NCBI RefSeq assembly: GCF_000519305.1
Contig: NZ_KI912610.1
Span: 62,183 to 126,182 of the forward strand
DNA length: 64,000 bases
Direction: 5' to 3'
DNA from: Mesorhizobium ciceri WSM4083
Lineage (GTDB): Bacteria; Pseudomonadota; Alphaproteobacteria; Rhizobiales; Rhizobiaceae
Both the position numbers and the translations under genes were made by a program. Every line of letters starts with the position of its first letter. Position 1 is the stretch's first letter. A model generated the notes under the pieces. It was not told where the DNA came from. It made no database searches and saw only the letters and a program-made list of their open reading frames with translations. Below, one piece after another: positions 1 through 9,003 of this stretch.

Positions 1-1
1 C

Positions 2-496
2 CTCGAGGACGGCGTGCAGCAGGGGCCGCTGATCGACGAGAAGGCGGTCGAGAAGGTCGAGGAATTGATCGCCGACGCCACATCCAAGGGTGGCAAGATC
101 GTCGCCGGTGGCAAGCGCCATGCGCTCGGCGGTTCGTTCTTCCAGCCGACGGTCATCGCCAACGCGACACCCAAGATGCGCTTCATGAAGGAAGAGATAT
201 TTGGCCCGGTCGCACCGGTGTTCAAGTTCGAGACCGAAGAGGAAGCCGTCGCCCTCGCCAACGACACCGAATTCGGCCTCGCCTGCTACTTCTACACCGG
301 CGATCTCGGCCGCGCCTTCCGTGTGATGGAAGGGCTGAAATACGGCATGGTTGGCGTCAATGAAGGCCTCATCACCACGCCGGAAGCGCCGTTCGGTGGC
401 GTCAAGGAATCCGGCCTTGGAAAGGAAGGCGGACATCAGGGCATCGAGGATTACCTCGACACCAAATATGTCTGCATCGGCGGCCTCGGCCTCTGA
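2..496 (+). CDS. gabD: NAD(P)-dependent succinate-semialdehyde dehydrogenase, C-terminal part (5' cut by window)
   Basis: This is the last 164 residues of an aldehyde dehydrogenase; the frame is open from base 2, so the gene begins outside the window. The fragment carries the EEIFGPV motif of the superfamily and ends in a PFGGVKESGLG segment followed by GIEDYLDTKY, the usual C terminus of GabD-type enzymes. GabD oxidises succinate semialdehyde to succinate in the GABA shunt. The catalytic Cys and Glu lie upstream and cannot be checked. Family assignment is firm; substrate assignment rests on resemblance to GabD from memory. Confidence 0.85.
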   Translation, partial: LEDGVQQGPLIDEKAVEKVEELIADATSKGGKIVAGGKRHALGGSFFQPTVIANATPKMRFMKEEIFGPVAPVFKFETEEEAVALANDTEFGLACYFYTGDLGRAFRVMEGLKYGMVGVNEGLITTPEAPFGGVKESGLGKEGGHQGIEDYLDTKYVCIGGLGL

Positions 497-588
497 TAGG
501 CTATTCCTGAGATGGGGAGGCCAATGGCCTGCCCATCTCTCATGGGAAAACCAGCCGAAGTCTTCTGGATCAACTGGCATTTACGGGC

Positions 589-1611
589 ATGGCGATGAAG
601 GACGGCGAGGTTTTCGGCACGACGCAGGCTGGCGAGCAGGTGCGTCGCTTCACGATCAGGGGCGGCGGCATCACCGCCAACATCATCGGTCTGGGCGCGA
701 TCATCCAGGATCTGCGCCTGACCGGGCACGATGCGCCGCTGGTGCTCGGCTATGACAGTCTGGAAGGCTACGAGACGGATACGGCCTTCTTCGGTGCGGT
801 CGTCGGCCGCTATGCCAACCGCATCCGCGACGGCCGCTTCACCATTGGCGGCAGCCGCTACCAGACCGAGCAAAACTTCCTCGACAAGCATACGCTGCAT
901 GGCGGTTCGCAAGGTTACTCCCGCCGGCCGTGGACGGTTTCCTTGCATGGCAGGGATTTCGTCACGCTGACGCTGCATGATCCCGACGGCACGATGGGCT
1001 TTCCCGGCGCGCTCGATGTCACCTGCACCTACCGGCTGAAGATCCCCGGCACGCTCAGCGTCGAGCTGACGGCCACCTGTGAGGAGCCGACGCTGTGCAA
1101 TCTCACCCAGCATTCCTATTTCAACCTGGACGATGGCGGCGCCGGCGACATTCTCGACCACAGGATGATGCTGAATGCCGGCGCCTACCTGCCGGTCGAT
1201 GGCGACATGATCCCGACCGGGGTGGTCAAGCCGGTTGACGGCACGCCGTTCGATTTCCGCCAGGCGCGGCCGCTGCGCATGGAGACCGAGGGTGAACAAC
1301 TGCCCTACGACCAGAATTTCTGCCTTGCTTCGGCACGCGGGCCGCTCAAGCAGGCGGCATGGGCGCAAGGCGCCAGTTCCGGTGTCGAGATGGAGGTCTG
1401 GACCACCGAGCCCGGCGTCCAGCTCTATACCGGCCAGTATGTGACGCCGCGGACCGGGCTGGAAGGGCGGAACTACAAGGCCTTTTGCGGTTTCTGCCTC
1501 GAGCCGCAGATTTGGCCGGATGCGCCGAACCGGCCCTATTTCCCGCAGGCGACGCTGTGGCCGGGCGCGATCTACCACCACGTCACGGAATACAGATTCC
1601 GGTTACCTTAG
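589..1611 (+). CDS. galM: Aldose 1-epimerase (mutarotase)
   Basis: A 340-residue cytosolic enzyme interconverting alpha and beta anomers of aldoses. Family motifs are in order: GRYANRI at 73-79, HTLHGG at 101-106, NLTQHSYFNL at 171-180 with the catalytic His175, and the catalytic-base segment FCLEPQ with Glu305. The length is normal for GalM. It lies 92 bases after gabD and converges with kdgK, the two stop codons overlapping by four bases, which suggests a small sugar-metabolism group. The substrate (galactose, glucose, arabinose) cannot be read from the sequence. Confidence 0.92.
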   Translation: MAMKDGEVFGTTQAGEQVRRFTIRGGGITANIIGLGAIIQDLRLTGHDAPLVLGYDSLEGYETDTAFFGAVVGRYANRIRDGRFTIGGSRYQTEQNFLDKHTLHGGSQGYSRRPWTVSLHGRDFVTLTLHDPDGTMGFPGALDVTCTYRLKIPGTLSVELTATCEEPTLCNLTQHSYFNLDDGGAGDILDHRMMLNAGAYLPVDGDMIPTGVVKPVDGTPFDFRQARPLRMETEGEQLPYDQNFCLASARGPLKQAAWAQGASSGVEMEVWTTEPGVQLYTGQYVTPRTGLEGRNYKAFCGFCLEPQIWPDAPNRPYFPQATLWPGAIYHHVTEYRFRLP

Positions 1612-2528
1612 CCTTCGAAAGCCGCCCGCAGCGTCTCGAACGGCGCCAGTGCGCCACGTACCTGCACCACGGCGGCGGCGACACGATGGGCACGGCGCGT
1701 GGCTTCCAGCGGACCGTGGCCAGCAAGTCGAGCCGCAAGATAGCCGCCGTTGAAGGAATCGCCGGCGCCCGTCGTATCGACGGGAGTGGCGACATGGATC
1801 GCAGGGACTTCGCGTAATGTTTCTCGTTGGGCAATCAGCGCCGGCGCTTCGCCGTTCTTGACGACGACCTCGCCAATCAATTGCCCGAGCCGCTCCGCGG
1901 TCGCTTGCGGCGTTGTATCGCCGAACAGCATCTGCTCGTCGGGGAAAGTCGGCAATGCGATGTCGGTGACGGCAAGGGCTTCGACGATCGCTGCCTGCGC
2001 CTCCTCGCGCTCACGCCAGAGCCGCGGCCGGTAGTTGGGGTCGAAGGCGACAAGTGAACCAGCCGAGCGCGCCTTGGCGACAGCCGCCAGCAACACGGCG
2101 CGCGCGGCCTCATCCAGAATTGCCAAGGTGATTCCGGAAAAGTAGACAAGCGCCTGATTTTCCAGGTTTTTCGACAGCGCAGCCGGATCCGAGGCGAGTT
2201 GCCGGGCAGCAGCGTCGGAACGCCAGTAAGTGAAGGAACGCTCGGCCCCGGTCAGCGTGATGGCATAGAGGCCGGGCCGTGCGCCCGCTATGACCGGGCT
2301 GGAGCCGATGCCGATGCCGTTCTGGCCCAAGAAATCGATCTGGCCTTGCGAGAAGGGATCGTCGCCGAAGGCTGAGACATAGGTTGCCGGCCGCTCAGCG
2401 CTCAGTGCATGCAGCGCCCACAGGGTGTTAAACGTGTCGCCGGCAAAGCCCATGCGCCAGTTCGGTCCCGTCTGGCCCGACAGTTCGAGCATGCATTCGC
2501 CGATCGAGGCGACGCCGTTTCCCGCCAT
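1608..2528 (-). CDS. kdgK: PfkB-family sugar kinase, probable 2-dehydro-3-deoxygluconokinase
   Basis: A 306-residue ribokinase-type kinase. The N-terminal segment GECMLELS and the later DPNYRPRLW (163-171) are typical of KDG kinases, and the PfkB signature DTTGAGDSF at 251-259 supplies the catalytic base Asp257 and the anion hole. KdgK phosphorylates 2-keto-3-deoxygluconate to KDPG, feeding the Entner-Doudoroff route from uronic acids. It converges with galM and its 3' end overlaps that gene by four bases. KDG as substrate is inferred from motif pattern; another 2-keto sugar acid is possible. Confidence 0.85.
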   Translation of the reverse strand: MAGNGVASIGECMLELSGQTGPNWRMGFAGDTFNTLWALHALSAERPATYVSAFGDDPFSQGQIDFLGQNGIGIGSSPVIAGARPGLYAITLTGAERSFTYWRSDAAARQLASDPAALSKNLENQALVYFSGITLAILDEAARAVLLAAVAKARSAGSLVAFDPNYRPRLWREREEAQAAIVEALAVTDIALPTFPDEQMLFGDTTPQATAERLGQLIGEVVVKNGEAPALIAQRETLREVPAIHVATPVDTTGAGDSFNGGYLAARLAGHGPLEATRRAHRVAAAVVQVRGALAPFETLRAAFEG

Positions 2529-2580
2529 CTACAATCCTCCAGTGATCCCGGTGCTGTAGCTTTTTGCCACCGGCAGCGCC

Positions 2581-3129
2581 ATGCTTGGCAAGCAGGGTTT
2601 TTTCCTTCACAGCGTTTTCCCACAGGCTGGCGGGATGCGATCCGTCCGGCAGAGCGTTGTCTGCGGAAGAGGAACCGGTTTGGCATCGATATGGCGTTAT
2701 CTTCTGGCGGGTCTTGGTCTGGCTGCCTTGCTGGTCGGCATTCTCGCGGTCGTCTTCCTGACGGCGCCGCGGTCGTCGCTGCCTGCCGGCCCGGATGTCT
2801 CGCGGACGAAGAACACCGCCAACGCGCTGTTCGTGGCCAGCTTCGCGCCGGAGCGGGGTGTCGTACGGCAGGGCGAACTGCAATCCTGGCTGTTGACCTT
2901 GAAGACAAAGGCAGGAGTTCCGGTGGAAGGTGCCGCGATCGCGATTTCGGGCGGCATGCCACTGCACAGTCACGGCCTGCCGACCAGCCCGCAGGCAACC
3001 GACTATCTCGGCGACGGGCGTTATCGAATCGAAGGAGTGAAATTCACCATGAGCGGCTGGTGGCAGTTGCATTTCGCCATCTCGGCCACCGCCGGCTCCG
3101 ACACGGTGCTCTTCAACGTGGTGCTGTGA
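2581..3129 (+). CDS. Membrane-anchored YtkA/FixH-like domain protein
   Basis: A 182-residue protein with one membrane segment at about residues 43-62 and a periplasmic beta-sandwich-like domain resembling YtkA/FixH proteins: a GxxxxW segment near residue 100, GGMPLHSHGLP with two His residues, and a C-terminal GWWQLHFAI strand. The downstream dihaem peroxidase starts 7 bases later, so the two are probably co-transcribed, and a role in periplasmic redox or metal handling is possible. The start is uncertain; Met19 (base 2635) is an alternative. No experimentally known function is claimed. Confidence 0.7.
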   Translation: MLGKQGFFLHSVFPQAGGMRSVRQSVVCGRGTGLASIWRYLLAGLGLAALLVGILAVVFLTAPRSSLPAGPDVSRTKNTANALFVASFAPERGVVRQGELQSWLLTLKTKAGVPVEGAAIAISGGMPLHSHGLPTSPQATDYLGDGRYRIEGVKFTMSGWWQLHFAISATAGSDTVLFNVVL

Positions 3130-3136
3130 GCAGGAC

Positions 3137-4336
3137 ATGAGGCGGCTTTCGCGTTTTCTGGCGCTGATGATGGCCGTTGTCCTCGCCGGTTGCACGAAGC
3201 CGGATTTTTCCGACGCCGAGAAGACAACCATCGCCTCGCTGGCGCTGTCGTCCCTGCCGGCGCTCAAGCCCGACACCACCAATCGTTTTGCCGACGTGCC
3301 GGTGGCTGCCGCACTCGGCTCGACGCTGTTCTTCGATCAGGGCATGAGCGGTGACGGGTCGGTATCCTGTTCGACATGCCACAAGATCGACCGTCAGTTC
3401 CAGGACGACCTGCCGCAGGCGATCGGCGTCGGCCGCACCAACCGGCGCACCATGCCACTGGCCGGCGTGGCGCGCGATCCCTGGTTCTTCTGGGATGGCC
3501 GCCGCGACAGCCTGTGGGCGCAAGCGCTGACGCCGCTCGAAAACCCGCTGGAGCAGGCGGGAAACCGCACCGCCTACGCGCATTACATCAAGAAGCGCTT
3601 CGGCGAACGCTATGAGCGCATCTTCGGGCCGCTGCCTGACTTTTCCGGCATGCCGTTGAATGCCAGCCCGCTTGGAAACGATGCCGAGCAGGCTGCCTGG
3701 AGCGCGATGAGCGGCCCACAGCGTGACGCTATCAACGGCGTCTTTGCCAATCTAGGCAAGGCGATTGCCGCCTTCGAACGCTCCATCGCGCCGGCGCCAA
3801 CGCGCTTCGACCGCTTTGCGCTGGACCTCGCCACCGGTGCCGAGCCGAAGGGCGATGCTGTCTTTTCCAAACAAGAAATCCTTGGGCTTAAACTGTTCAT
3901 CGGCAAGGCCAATTGCGTGACCTGTCACAACGGCCCGCGCTTCACCGACAACAGCTTCCACAACACCGGCGTGCCATCCGTTGCGGGTCTGCCGCCGGAT
4001 CGCGGCCGTATCGATGCCGTGCACCAAGTCGAGGCAGACCCGTTCAACTGCTTCGGCGCCTATCGCGATGGCGACGTCAGCGCCTGCGGCGAGTTGCGCT
4101 TCATGGTCAAGGATGCGCCCGAACTTGTTCGCGCCTACAAGACGCCATCGCTGCGCGGAGCAGCAACGCGGCCGCCCTATATGCATGCCGGACAGTTTTC
4201 GTCGCTCGACGAGGTGGTGGCGCACTATGCGAAGGCAGCGCCTAGCGTCGAGGGTGTATCAGAAGTTCACCCGTTGGAGCTGTCGGAGCGCGAGCGTGCA
4301 GCGCTGGTGGCGTTTTTGAAGACTCTTGCGGAGTGA
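3137..4336 (+). CDS. Dihaem cytochrome c peroxidase / MauG-family lipoprotein
   Basis: A 399-residue protein with a lipoprotein signal ending in LAGC (Cys19), so it is probably anchored on the periplasmic side. Two c-type haem sites are present, CSTCH at 78-82 and CVTCH at 260-264, spaced as in dihaem peroxidases. Such enzymes reduce hydrogen peroxide using electrons from small cytochromes; MauG relatives instead oxidise protein side chains. It follows the YtkA/FixH-like gene by 7 bases. Bacterial CcpA and MauG cannot be separated by eye, so the physiological substrate is open. Confidence 0.88.
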   Translation: MRRLSRFLALMMAVVLAGCTKPDFSDAEKTTIASLALSSLPALKPDTTNRFADVPVAAALGSTLFFDQGMSGDGSVSCSTCHKIDRQFQDDLPQAIGVGRTNRRTMPLAGVARDPWFFWDGRRDSLWAQALTPLENPLEQAGNRTAYAHYIKKRFGERYERIFGPLPDFSGMPLNASPLGNDAEQAAWSAMSGPQRDAINGVFANLGKAIAAFERSIAPAPTRFDRFALDLATGAEPKGDAVFSKQEILGLKLFIGKANCVTCHNGPRFTDNSFHNTGVPSVAGLPPDRGRIDAVHQVEADPFNCFGAYRDGDVSACGELRFMVKDAPELVRAYKTPSLRGAATRPPYMHAGQFSSLDEVVAHYAKAAPSVEGVSEVHPLELSERERAALVAFLKTLAE

Positions 4337-4337
4337 G

Positions 4338-4790
4338 CTACCGATCCTTGACCGTCTCCATGGCCACGAAGGTCGAGGTCTGGGCGACGTGGGGCAGGGC
4401 TGAGATGCGCTCGCCTAGCACGCGCCGATAGGCGGCGATGTCCCTGGTGCGGACTTTCAGCAGATAGTCGAAGCTCGACGCCATCATGTGGCACTGCTCG
4501 ATCTCCGGCACAGCCTGTACGGATCGGTTGAAGGCGTCGAGCGCGGCGGATCGGGTGTCGGACAATTTCACCTGGACGAAAGCGACATGGCCTTCGCCCA
4601 TGCGCTCGCGGTCGATGATCGCCTGGTAGCCTCGGATGTAGCCGTCCTTTTCCAGCCGCTTCACCCGCGCCTGCACCGGCGTCTTCGACAGGCCGACCTT
4701 TGCCGCCAGTTCGGACATGGAAAGCCGGCCATCGCTTGCCAGCGCCGACAGGATGTTCCTGTCGATGCGGTCCAATTGGTCTTCTGTCAT
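4338..4790 (-). CDS. putR: Lrp/AsnC-family regulator of proline catabolism
   Basis: A 150-residue Lrp/AsnC protein with an N-terminal winged HTH (about 24-45, LSMSELAAKVGLSKTPVQAR) and a C-terminal RAM ligand domain. It is divergent from putA with 163 bases between the two starts. In Agrobacterium and other rhizobia PutR activates putA in response to proline, and PutA there lacks its own repressor domain, which is also the case here. Function is inferred from this arrangement and the family. Confidence 0.88.
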   Translation of the reverse strand: MTEDQLDRIDRNILSALASDGRLSMSELAAKVGLSKTPVQARVKRLEKDGYIRGYQAIIDRERMGEGHVAFVQVKLSDTRSAALDAFNRSVQAVPEIEQCHMMASSFDYLLKVRTRDIAAYRRVLGERISALPHVAQTSTFVAMETVKDR

Positions 4791-4953
4791 CGAAAATGCA
4801 GTCCATATGTCAATTCTAGGCCACTAAGATAGATCGAATGACCTGTAATGTCGATTTCTTTGGACCGGTCGAAATTTCGCACTTGTGCTAGCTTGCGCCA
4901 TTCGGTCCGGTGACCGCCGGCCCGATCCCCTTTGCTCGATCCACGGGACCACC

Positions 4954-7900
4954 ATGCCAGCGCTCGATGCCATCCGCCAGCAGATCCGCGCCAACTACCT
5001 GCCCGACGAAGACGAGGCCGTGAAGCGGCTTGCCGAGGCGACGGGGCTCTCCGGGAAAGACCGCAAGGCGATCTCGGCTCGCGCCGCCGATCTGGTGCGC
5101 GCGGTGCGTGGCTCGTCCGATCCAAGGCTGATGGAAGTCTTCCTCTCCGCTTACGGTCTCTCCACCAAGGAAGGCGTCGCGCTGATGTGCCTGGCCGAGG
5201 CGCTGCTGCGCGTGCCCGATACCGAGACGATGGACGACCTCATCGCCGACAAGATCGCGCCGCACGACTGGTCGGCGCATTCGGGCGGTTCGAGCTCCAT
5301 CTTCGTCAACGCCTCGACCTGGGCGCTGATGCTGACCGGCCGCGTCCTCGATGAGGGCGAGGGCGGCATCGAGGGCACGCTGCGCTCGATGGTCCGGCGG
5401 CTCGGCGAGCCGGTCATCCGCAAGGCGGTGGCCGCCGCCATGCGCGAGATGGGTGAGCAGTTCGTGCTCGGCCGCACCATCACCGAAGCCGTCAAGCGCG
5501 GCCGGCCGATGACCCAGAAGGGCTATCTCTATTCCTTCGACATGCTGGGCGAAGCGGCCCGCACCGAGGCCGACGCCTTGCGCTATCTCAAGGCCTATGC
5601 CGACGCGATTTCGTCGCTCGATTCCGGCTCCAACGGTCCTGACATCAGGCAGAACCACGGCATCTCGGTCAAGCTTTCGGCGCTGCATCCGCGCTACGAG
5701 GTGGCGCAGAAGGACGAGATGCTGCCTGTGATGGCAGACCGACTCTTGTCGCTGGCGTTGGCCGCGCGCCATTCGCGCATGGGTCTCAACATCGATGCCG
5801 AGGAGGCCGATCGCCTCGATCTGTCGCTCGACGTCATCGAGCGGGTGCTGGCCGAGCCGGAACTCGCCGGCTGGAACGGCTTTGGTGTGGTGGTGCAAGC
5901 GTATGGGCCACGCGCGGCCTTCGCCATCGATTGGCTCTATGCGCTGGCGAAGAAATACGATCGCAACATCATGGTGCGGCTGGTCAAGGGCGCCTATTGG
6001 GACACCGAGATCAAGCGGGCGCAAACGCTCGGACTCACGGGCTATCCCGTCTTCACCCGCAAGACCAACACCGACGTTTCCTACATGGCTTGCGCGAAGA
6101 AGCTGCTTGGCATGACCGACCGCATCTATCCGCAATTCGCCACTCACAACGCGCATACGGTCGCCGCCATCCTGTCGATGGCTGACAATCGCGACGCCTT
6201 CGAGTTCCAGCGCCTGCACGGCATGGGCGAGGCGCTGCACGAGACGGTGCGACGGTCCGAAGGCACACGCTGCCGCATCTATGCACCGGTCGGTGCGCAT
6301 TCCGATCTGCTGGCCTATCTGGTCCGCCGGCTGCTGGAGAACGGCGCCAACTCCTCCTTCGTGCACCAGCTGACTGATGAGGATGTCGAGCCGGAGGACA
6401 TTGCGCGCGATCCGCTCGAAACGATCGAAAGCCAGGGTCCGGCCGCCAATCCGGCGATTGCCCGGCCTTCCCAGATATTTGGGGCCGGGCGTCGCAACTC
6501 GAAAGGATTCGACATCAGCGACACGGTGACGCTGGCGGCGATCGACAAGGCCAGAGCGGCCTTCGCCGGGCCGGATCGTTGGCATGCCAAGCCGATCACG
6601 CGGGCCGCCGGCTACGGCAAGCAGCGTCCGATCGTCAATCCGGCCAAGCCTTCCGAAGTGGTCGGCACGGTCAGCGAAGCCGCTGCCAAGCAGGTCGCGA
6701 CCGCCGTGCGCTTTGCGGTGGAGGCGCAGCCGGCCTGGGCAAAACGTCCTGTCGCCGAGCGCGCAGCGATCCTCAACCGCGCCGCCGATCTCTACGAGAC
6801 GAATGCCATCGAGTTCTTCGCACTCGCCACCCGCGAGGCCGGCAAATCGCTGGCCGATGGCGTCGCCGAAGTGCGTGAAGCCGTCGACTTCCTGCGTTAC
6901 TACGCCACTGAAGCGGCCAATGCGGAGGCGGGCACGCAAGCGCGGGGCGCCATCGTCTGCATTTCGCCATGGAATTTCCCGCTCGCCATCTTCACCGGCC
7001 AGATCGCGGCAGCACTCGTCACCGGCAATTCGGTCATCGCCAAGCCGGCCGAACAGACGCCGCTGATCGCCTTCCGCGCCGTCGAGCTGCTGCGCGAGGC
7101 CGGCGTGCCGGAAGACGTCATCCAGCTTCTGCCCGGCGACGGCCCGTCGGTCGGTGGCCCGCTGACCGCTGACCCGCGCATTGCCGGCGTTTGCTTCACC
7201 GGCTCGACCGAGGTTGCCAAACTGATCGAAAAGCAACTGGCCGAGACCGCCGCGCCCGACGCCATGCTGATCGCCGAGACCGGCGGCCTCAACGCGATGA
7301 TCGTCGATTCCACCGCGTTGCCCGAACAGGCGGTGCGCGACATCCTGGCATCGGCGTTCCAGAGTGCCGGCCAGCGCTGCTCGGCGCTGCGCGTGCTCTA
7401 CGTGCAGAAGGACGTCGAGAAGAAGATGCTGGAGATGCTGAAAGGCGCCATGGAAGCGCTCAGCATCGGTGACCCCTGGCGGATTTCGACCGATGTCGGC
7501 CCGGTCATCGATGACGAGGCGCAGGCTTCGATCCGCGAGTACTGCACGAAAATGGGCCTGCAGGGCCGGCTGATCGCCAAGCTAGAGGCACCCAAGGAGG
7601 GGCGCTTCGTCGCGCCGCACGTCTTCCGGGTCAAGGGTATCGAGGACATGGAGCGCGAGGTGTTCGGGCCGGTGCTGCATGTCGCCAGTTTCGACGCCGA
7701 CGAGATCGACGCGGTCATCGCCGCCATCAACCGCAAGGGCTATGGCCTGACCTTCGGCCTGCACACCCGTATCGAGGGCCGCGTGCAGCATTTCGTCGAC
7801 GGCATCCATGCCGGCAACATCTATGTCAACCGCAACCAGATCGGCGCCGTCGTCGGTTCGCAGCCGTTTGGCGGCGAGGGGCTTTCAGGCACCGGACCGA

Positions 7901-8565
7901 AGGCCGGCGGCCCGCACTACCTCCGCCGCTTCCGCAAAGGGCCGGAGGCTGGCACCCATGTGCAGGATGGCCACAAGGTCACGGCGACCGAGCTTGCCGA
8001 CAATCTGCCCGATCCCGCACTTGGCGGCTGGTCGACGCGGCCCGACCGGATCGCCATTCTGAGGAAGCATCTGCGCGGCAAGGGTGCCGCGGCCATTGGT
8101 GCGGCCGCCGGCATCGATTTCGGCCAGGTCGACCTGCCCGGGCCGACCGGGGAGGCCAACACGCTGTCGCTGTCGCCACGCGGGCGGGTGCTGTGCCTTG
8201 GTCCCGATGGCGATACGCTGCTGGCGCAGACGATCCAGGCGCTCGCCGCCGGCAATGCGGTGCTGGCCGTTGCTCCAGGAGCGCCGGCAGCCCTTTCCGC
8301 GCTGACCGGCAAGGGCCTGCCGCTGGCGGCTATCGACGGCCGGCCGGATCCGGTCGAAGCGCGCTCGCTGCGCGTCGATGTCGTCGCCTTTTCCGGCACG
8401 TCCGAGGCCGCCCGCATCGTGCGCAAGGTCATCGCCGACCGCTCCGGCCCGATCGTGCCGCTGGTCAGTGAGGTGCTGAACCCGGCGGCCTATGCGCACG
8501 AGCGGGCGGTCTGCGTCGACACGACGGCCGCTGGCGGCAATGCGAGCTTGCTGGCCGGAGCTTGA
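4954..8565 (+). CDS. putA: Bifunctional proline dehydrogenase / L-glutamate gamma-semialdehyde dehydrogenase
   Basis: A 1203-residue protein starting at ATG 4954 (MPALDAIRQQ); an upstream in-frame codon at 4885 lies in the promoter region and was not used. An FAD-dependent proline dehydrogenase barrel occupies roughly residues 100-480, followed by an aldehyde dehydrogenase module at about 540-1000 with ETGGLNA and the catalytic Cys809 in GQRCSA. About 170 further residues form the extra C-terminal domain of long PutAs. There is no N-terminal ribbon-helix-helix domain. The enzyme oxidises proline to glutamate in two steps with channelling. Regulation is probably by the divergent PutR. Confidence 0.95.
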   Translation: MPALDAIRQQIRANYLPDEDEAVKRLAEATGLSGKDRKAISARAADLVRAVRGSSDPRLMEVFLSAYGLSTKEGVALMCLAEALLRVPDTETMDDLIADKIAPHDWSAHSGGSSSIFVNASTWALMLTGRVLDEGEGGIEGTLRSMVRRLGEPVIRKAVAAAMREMGEQFVLGRTITEAVKRGRPMTQKGYLYSFDMLGEAARTEADALRYLKAYADAISSLDSGSNGPDIRQNHGISVKLSALHPRYEVAQKDEMLPVMADRLLSLALAARHSRMGLNIDAEEADRLDLSLDVIERVLAEPELAGWNGFGVVVQAYGPRAAFAIDWLYALAKKYDRNIMVRLVKGAYWDTEIKRAQTLGLTGYPVFTRKTNTDVSYMACAKKLLGMTDRIYPQFATHNAHTVAAILSMADNRDAFEFQRLHGMGEALHETVRRSEGTRCRIYAPVGAHSDLLAYLVRRLLENGANSSFVHQLTDEDVEPEDIARDPLETIESQGPAANPAIARPSQIFGAGRRNSKGFDISDTVTLAAIDKARAAFAGPDRWHAKPITRAAGYGKQRPIVNPAKPSEVVGTVSEAAAKQVATAVRFAVEAQPAWAKRPVAERAAILNRAADLYETNAIEFFALATREAGKSLADGVAEVREAVDFLRYYATEAANAEAGTQARGAIVCISPWNFPLAIFTGQIAAALVTGNSVIAKPAEQTPLIAFRAVELLREAGVPEDVIQLLPGDGPSVGGPLTADPRIAGVCFTGSTEVAKLIEKQLAETAAPDAMLIAETGGLNAMIVDSTALPEQAVRDILASAFQSAGQRCSALRVLYVQKDVEKKMLEMLKGAMEALSIGDPWRISTDVGPVIDDEAQASIREYCTKMGLQGRLIAKLEAPKEGRFVAPHVFRVKGIEDMEREVFGPVLHVASFDADEIDAVIAAINRKGYGLTFGLHTRIEGRVQHFVDGIHAGNIYVNRNQIGAVVGSQPFGGEGLSGTGPKAGGPHYLRRFRKGPEAGTHVQDGHKVTATELADNLPDPALGGWSTRPDRIAILRKHLRGKGAAAIGAAAGIDFGQVDLPGPTGEANTLSLSPRGRVLCLGPDGDTLLAQTIQALAAGNAVLAVAPGAPAALSALTGKGLPLAAIDGRPDPVEARSLRVDVVAFSGTSEAARIVRKVIADRSGPIVPLVSEVLNPAAYAHERAVCVDTTAAGGNASLLAGA

Positions 8566-8582
8566 CCCCCGGCCAGTCGTTT

Positions 8583-8629
8583 ATGCATGTCGTTGTCCCA
8601 AAACCGGGACCACTTTGGGCGGCATGCAT
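8583..8629. repeat. Intergenic palindrome between putA and the haem monooxygenase
   Basis: ATGCATG at 8583-8589 is matched by CATGCAT at 8623-8629, with a CCCAAAA/TTTGGG pairing inside, so the segment can fold into a stem-loop. It reaches the stop codon of the monooxygenase gene and separates two convergent genes, where it could serve as a bidirectional transcription barrier. It resembles the dispersed intergenic palindromes seen in Mesorhizobium genomes. Confidence 0.6.
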
Positions 8630-8943
8630 TACGCGCCTTCGACGACCGAAAAACCCTCGAACTGGGGGTGGCCGAGATAGTGGACCTTTGTCGTGCCGAC
8701 GTTCCTGTGGGCGGCGCGGAAATTCTCGGACTTGGTCCAGGCGATAAAATCGTCGTGGCTGGCCCACACCGTGTGCGACGCGAAAAGCGTGTAGCCTTCG
8801 GTCTCGTTGACCGGGCCACGCAGCAGATGGAATTCCCTAAACCCCTTCATCTCAGCAAGGCTGGAATCGCGGTTCTTCCAGACGGCTTCGAAGTCGTTCT
8901 CCGAGCCGGTCTGCACCTTGAAGCGGTTCATTGCGATGTACAT
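8629..8943 (-). CDS. Haem-degrading monooxygenase of the IsdG/HmuQ type
   Basis: A 104-residue ABM-fold protein. The start at 8943 is chosen because AAAGGAA sits 7 bases upstream; a longer frame to 9003 lacks this. The haem-oxygenase triad of IsdG enzymes is visible as Asn6, Trp69 and His79, with the same 10-residue Trp-to-His spacing. Such enzymes open the haem ring to release iron in the cytosol. It is the last gene of the leftward tonB-receptor group, which supports a haem-iron role like HmuQ/HmuD of Bradyrhizobium. Family and context agree; the product formed is unknown. Confidence 0.85.
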   Translation of the reverse strand: MYIAMNRFKVQTGSENDFEAVWKNRDSSLAEMKGFREFHLLRGPVNETEGYTLFASHTVWASHDDFIAWTKSENFRAAHRNVGTTKVHYLGHPQFEGFSVVEGA

Positions 8944-9003
8944 GGCGGTTCCTTTCGTGCGGATGTTGATGATTGGCGGCTGCAGCGTTTGTTCTGCGCA
9001 CAT

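Noticed and set aside
4888..7236. 782-codon leftward frame opposite putA
   Set aside because: It mirrors putA codons in a GC-rich gene; the protein has no recognisable motif and putA is certain.
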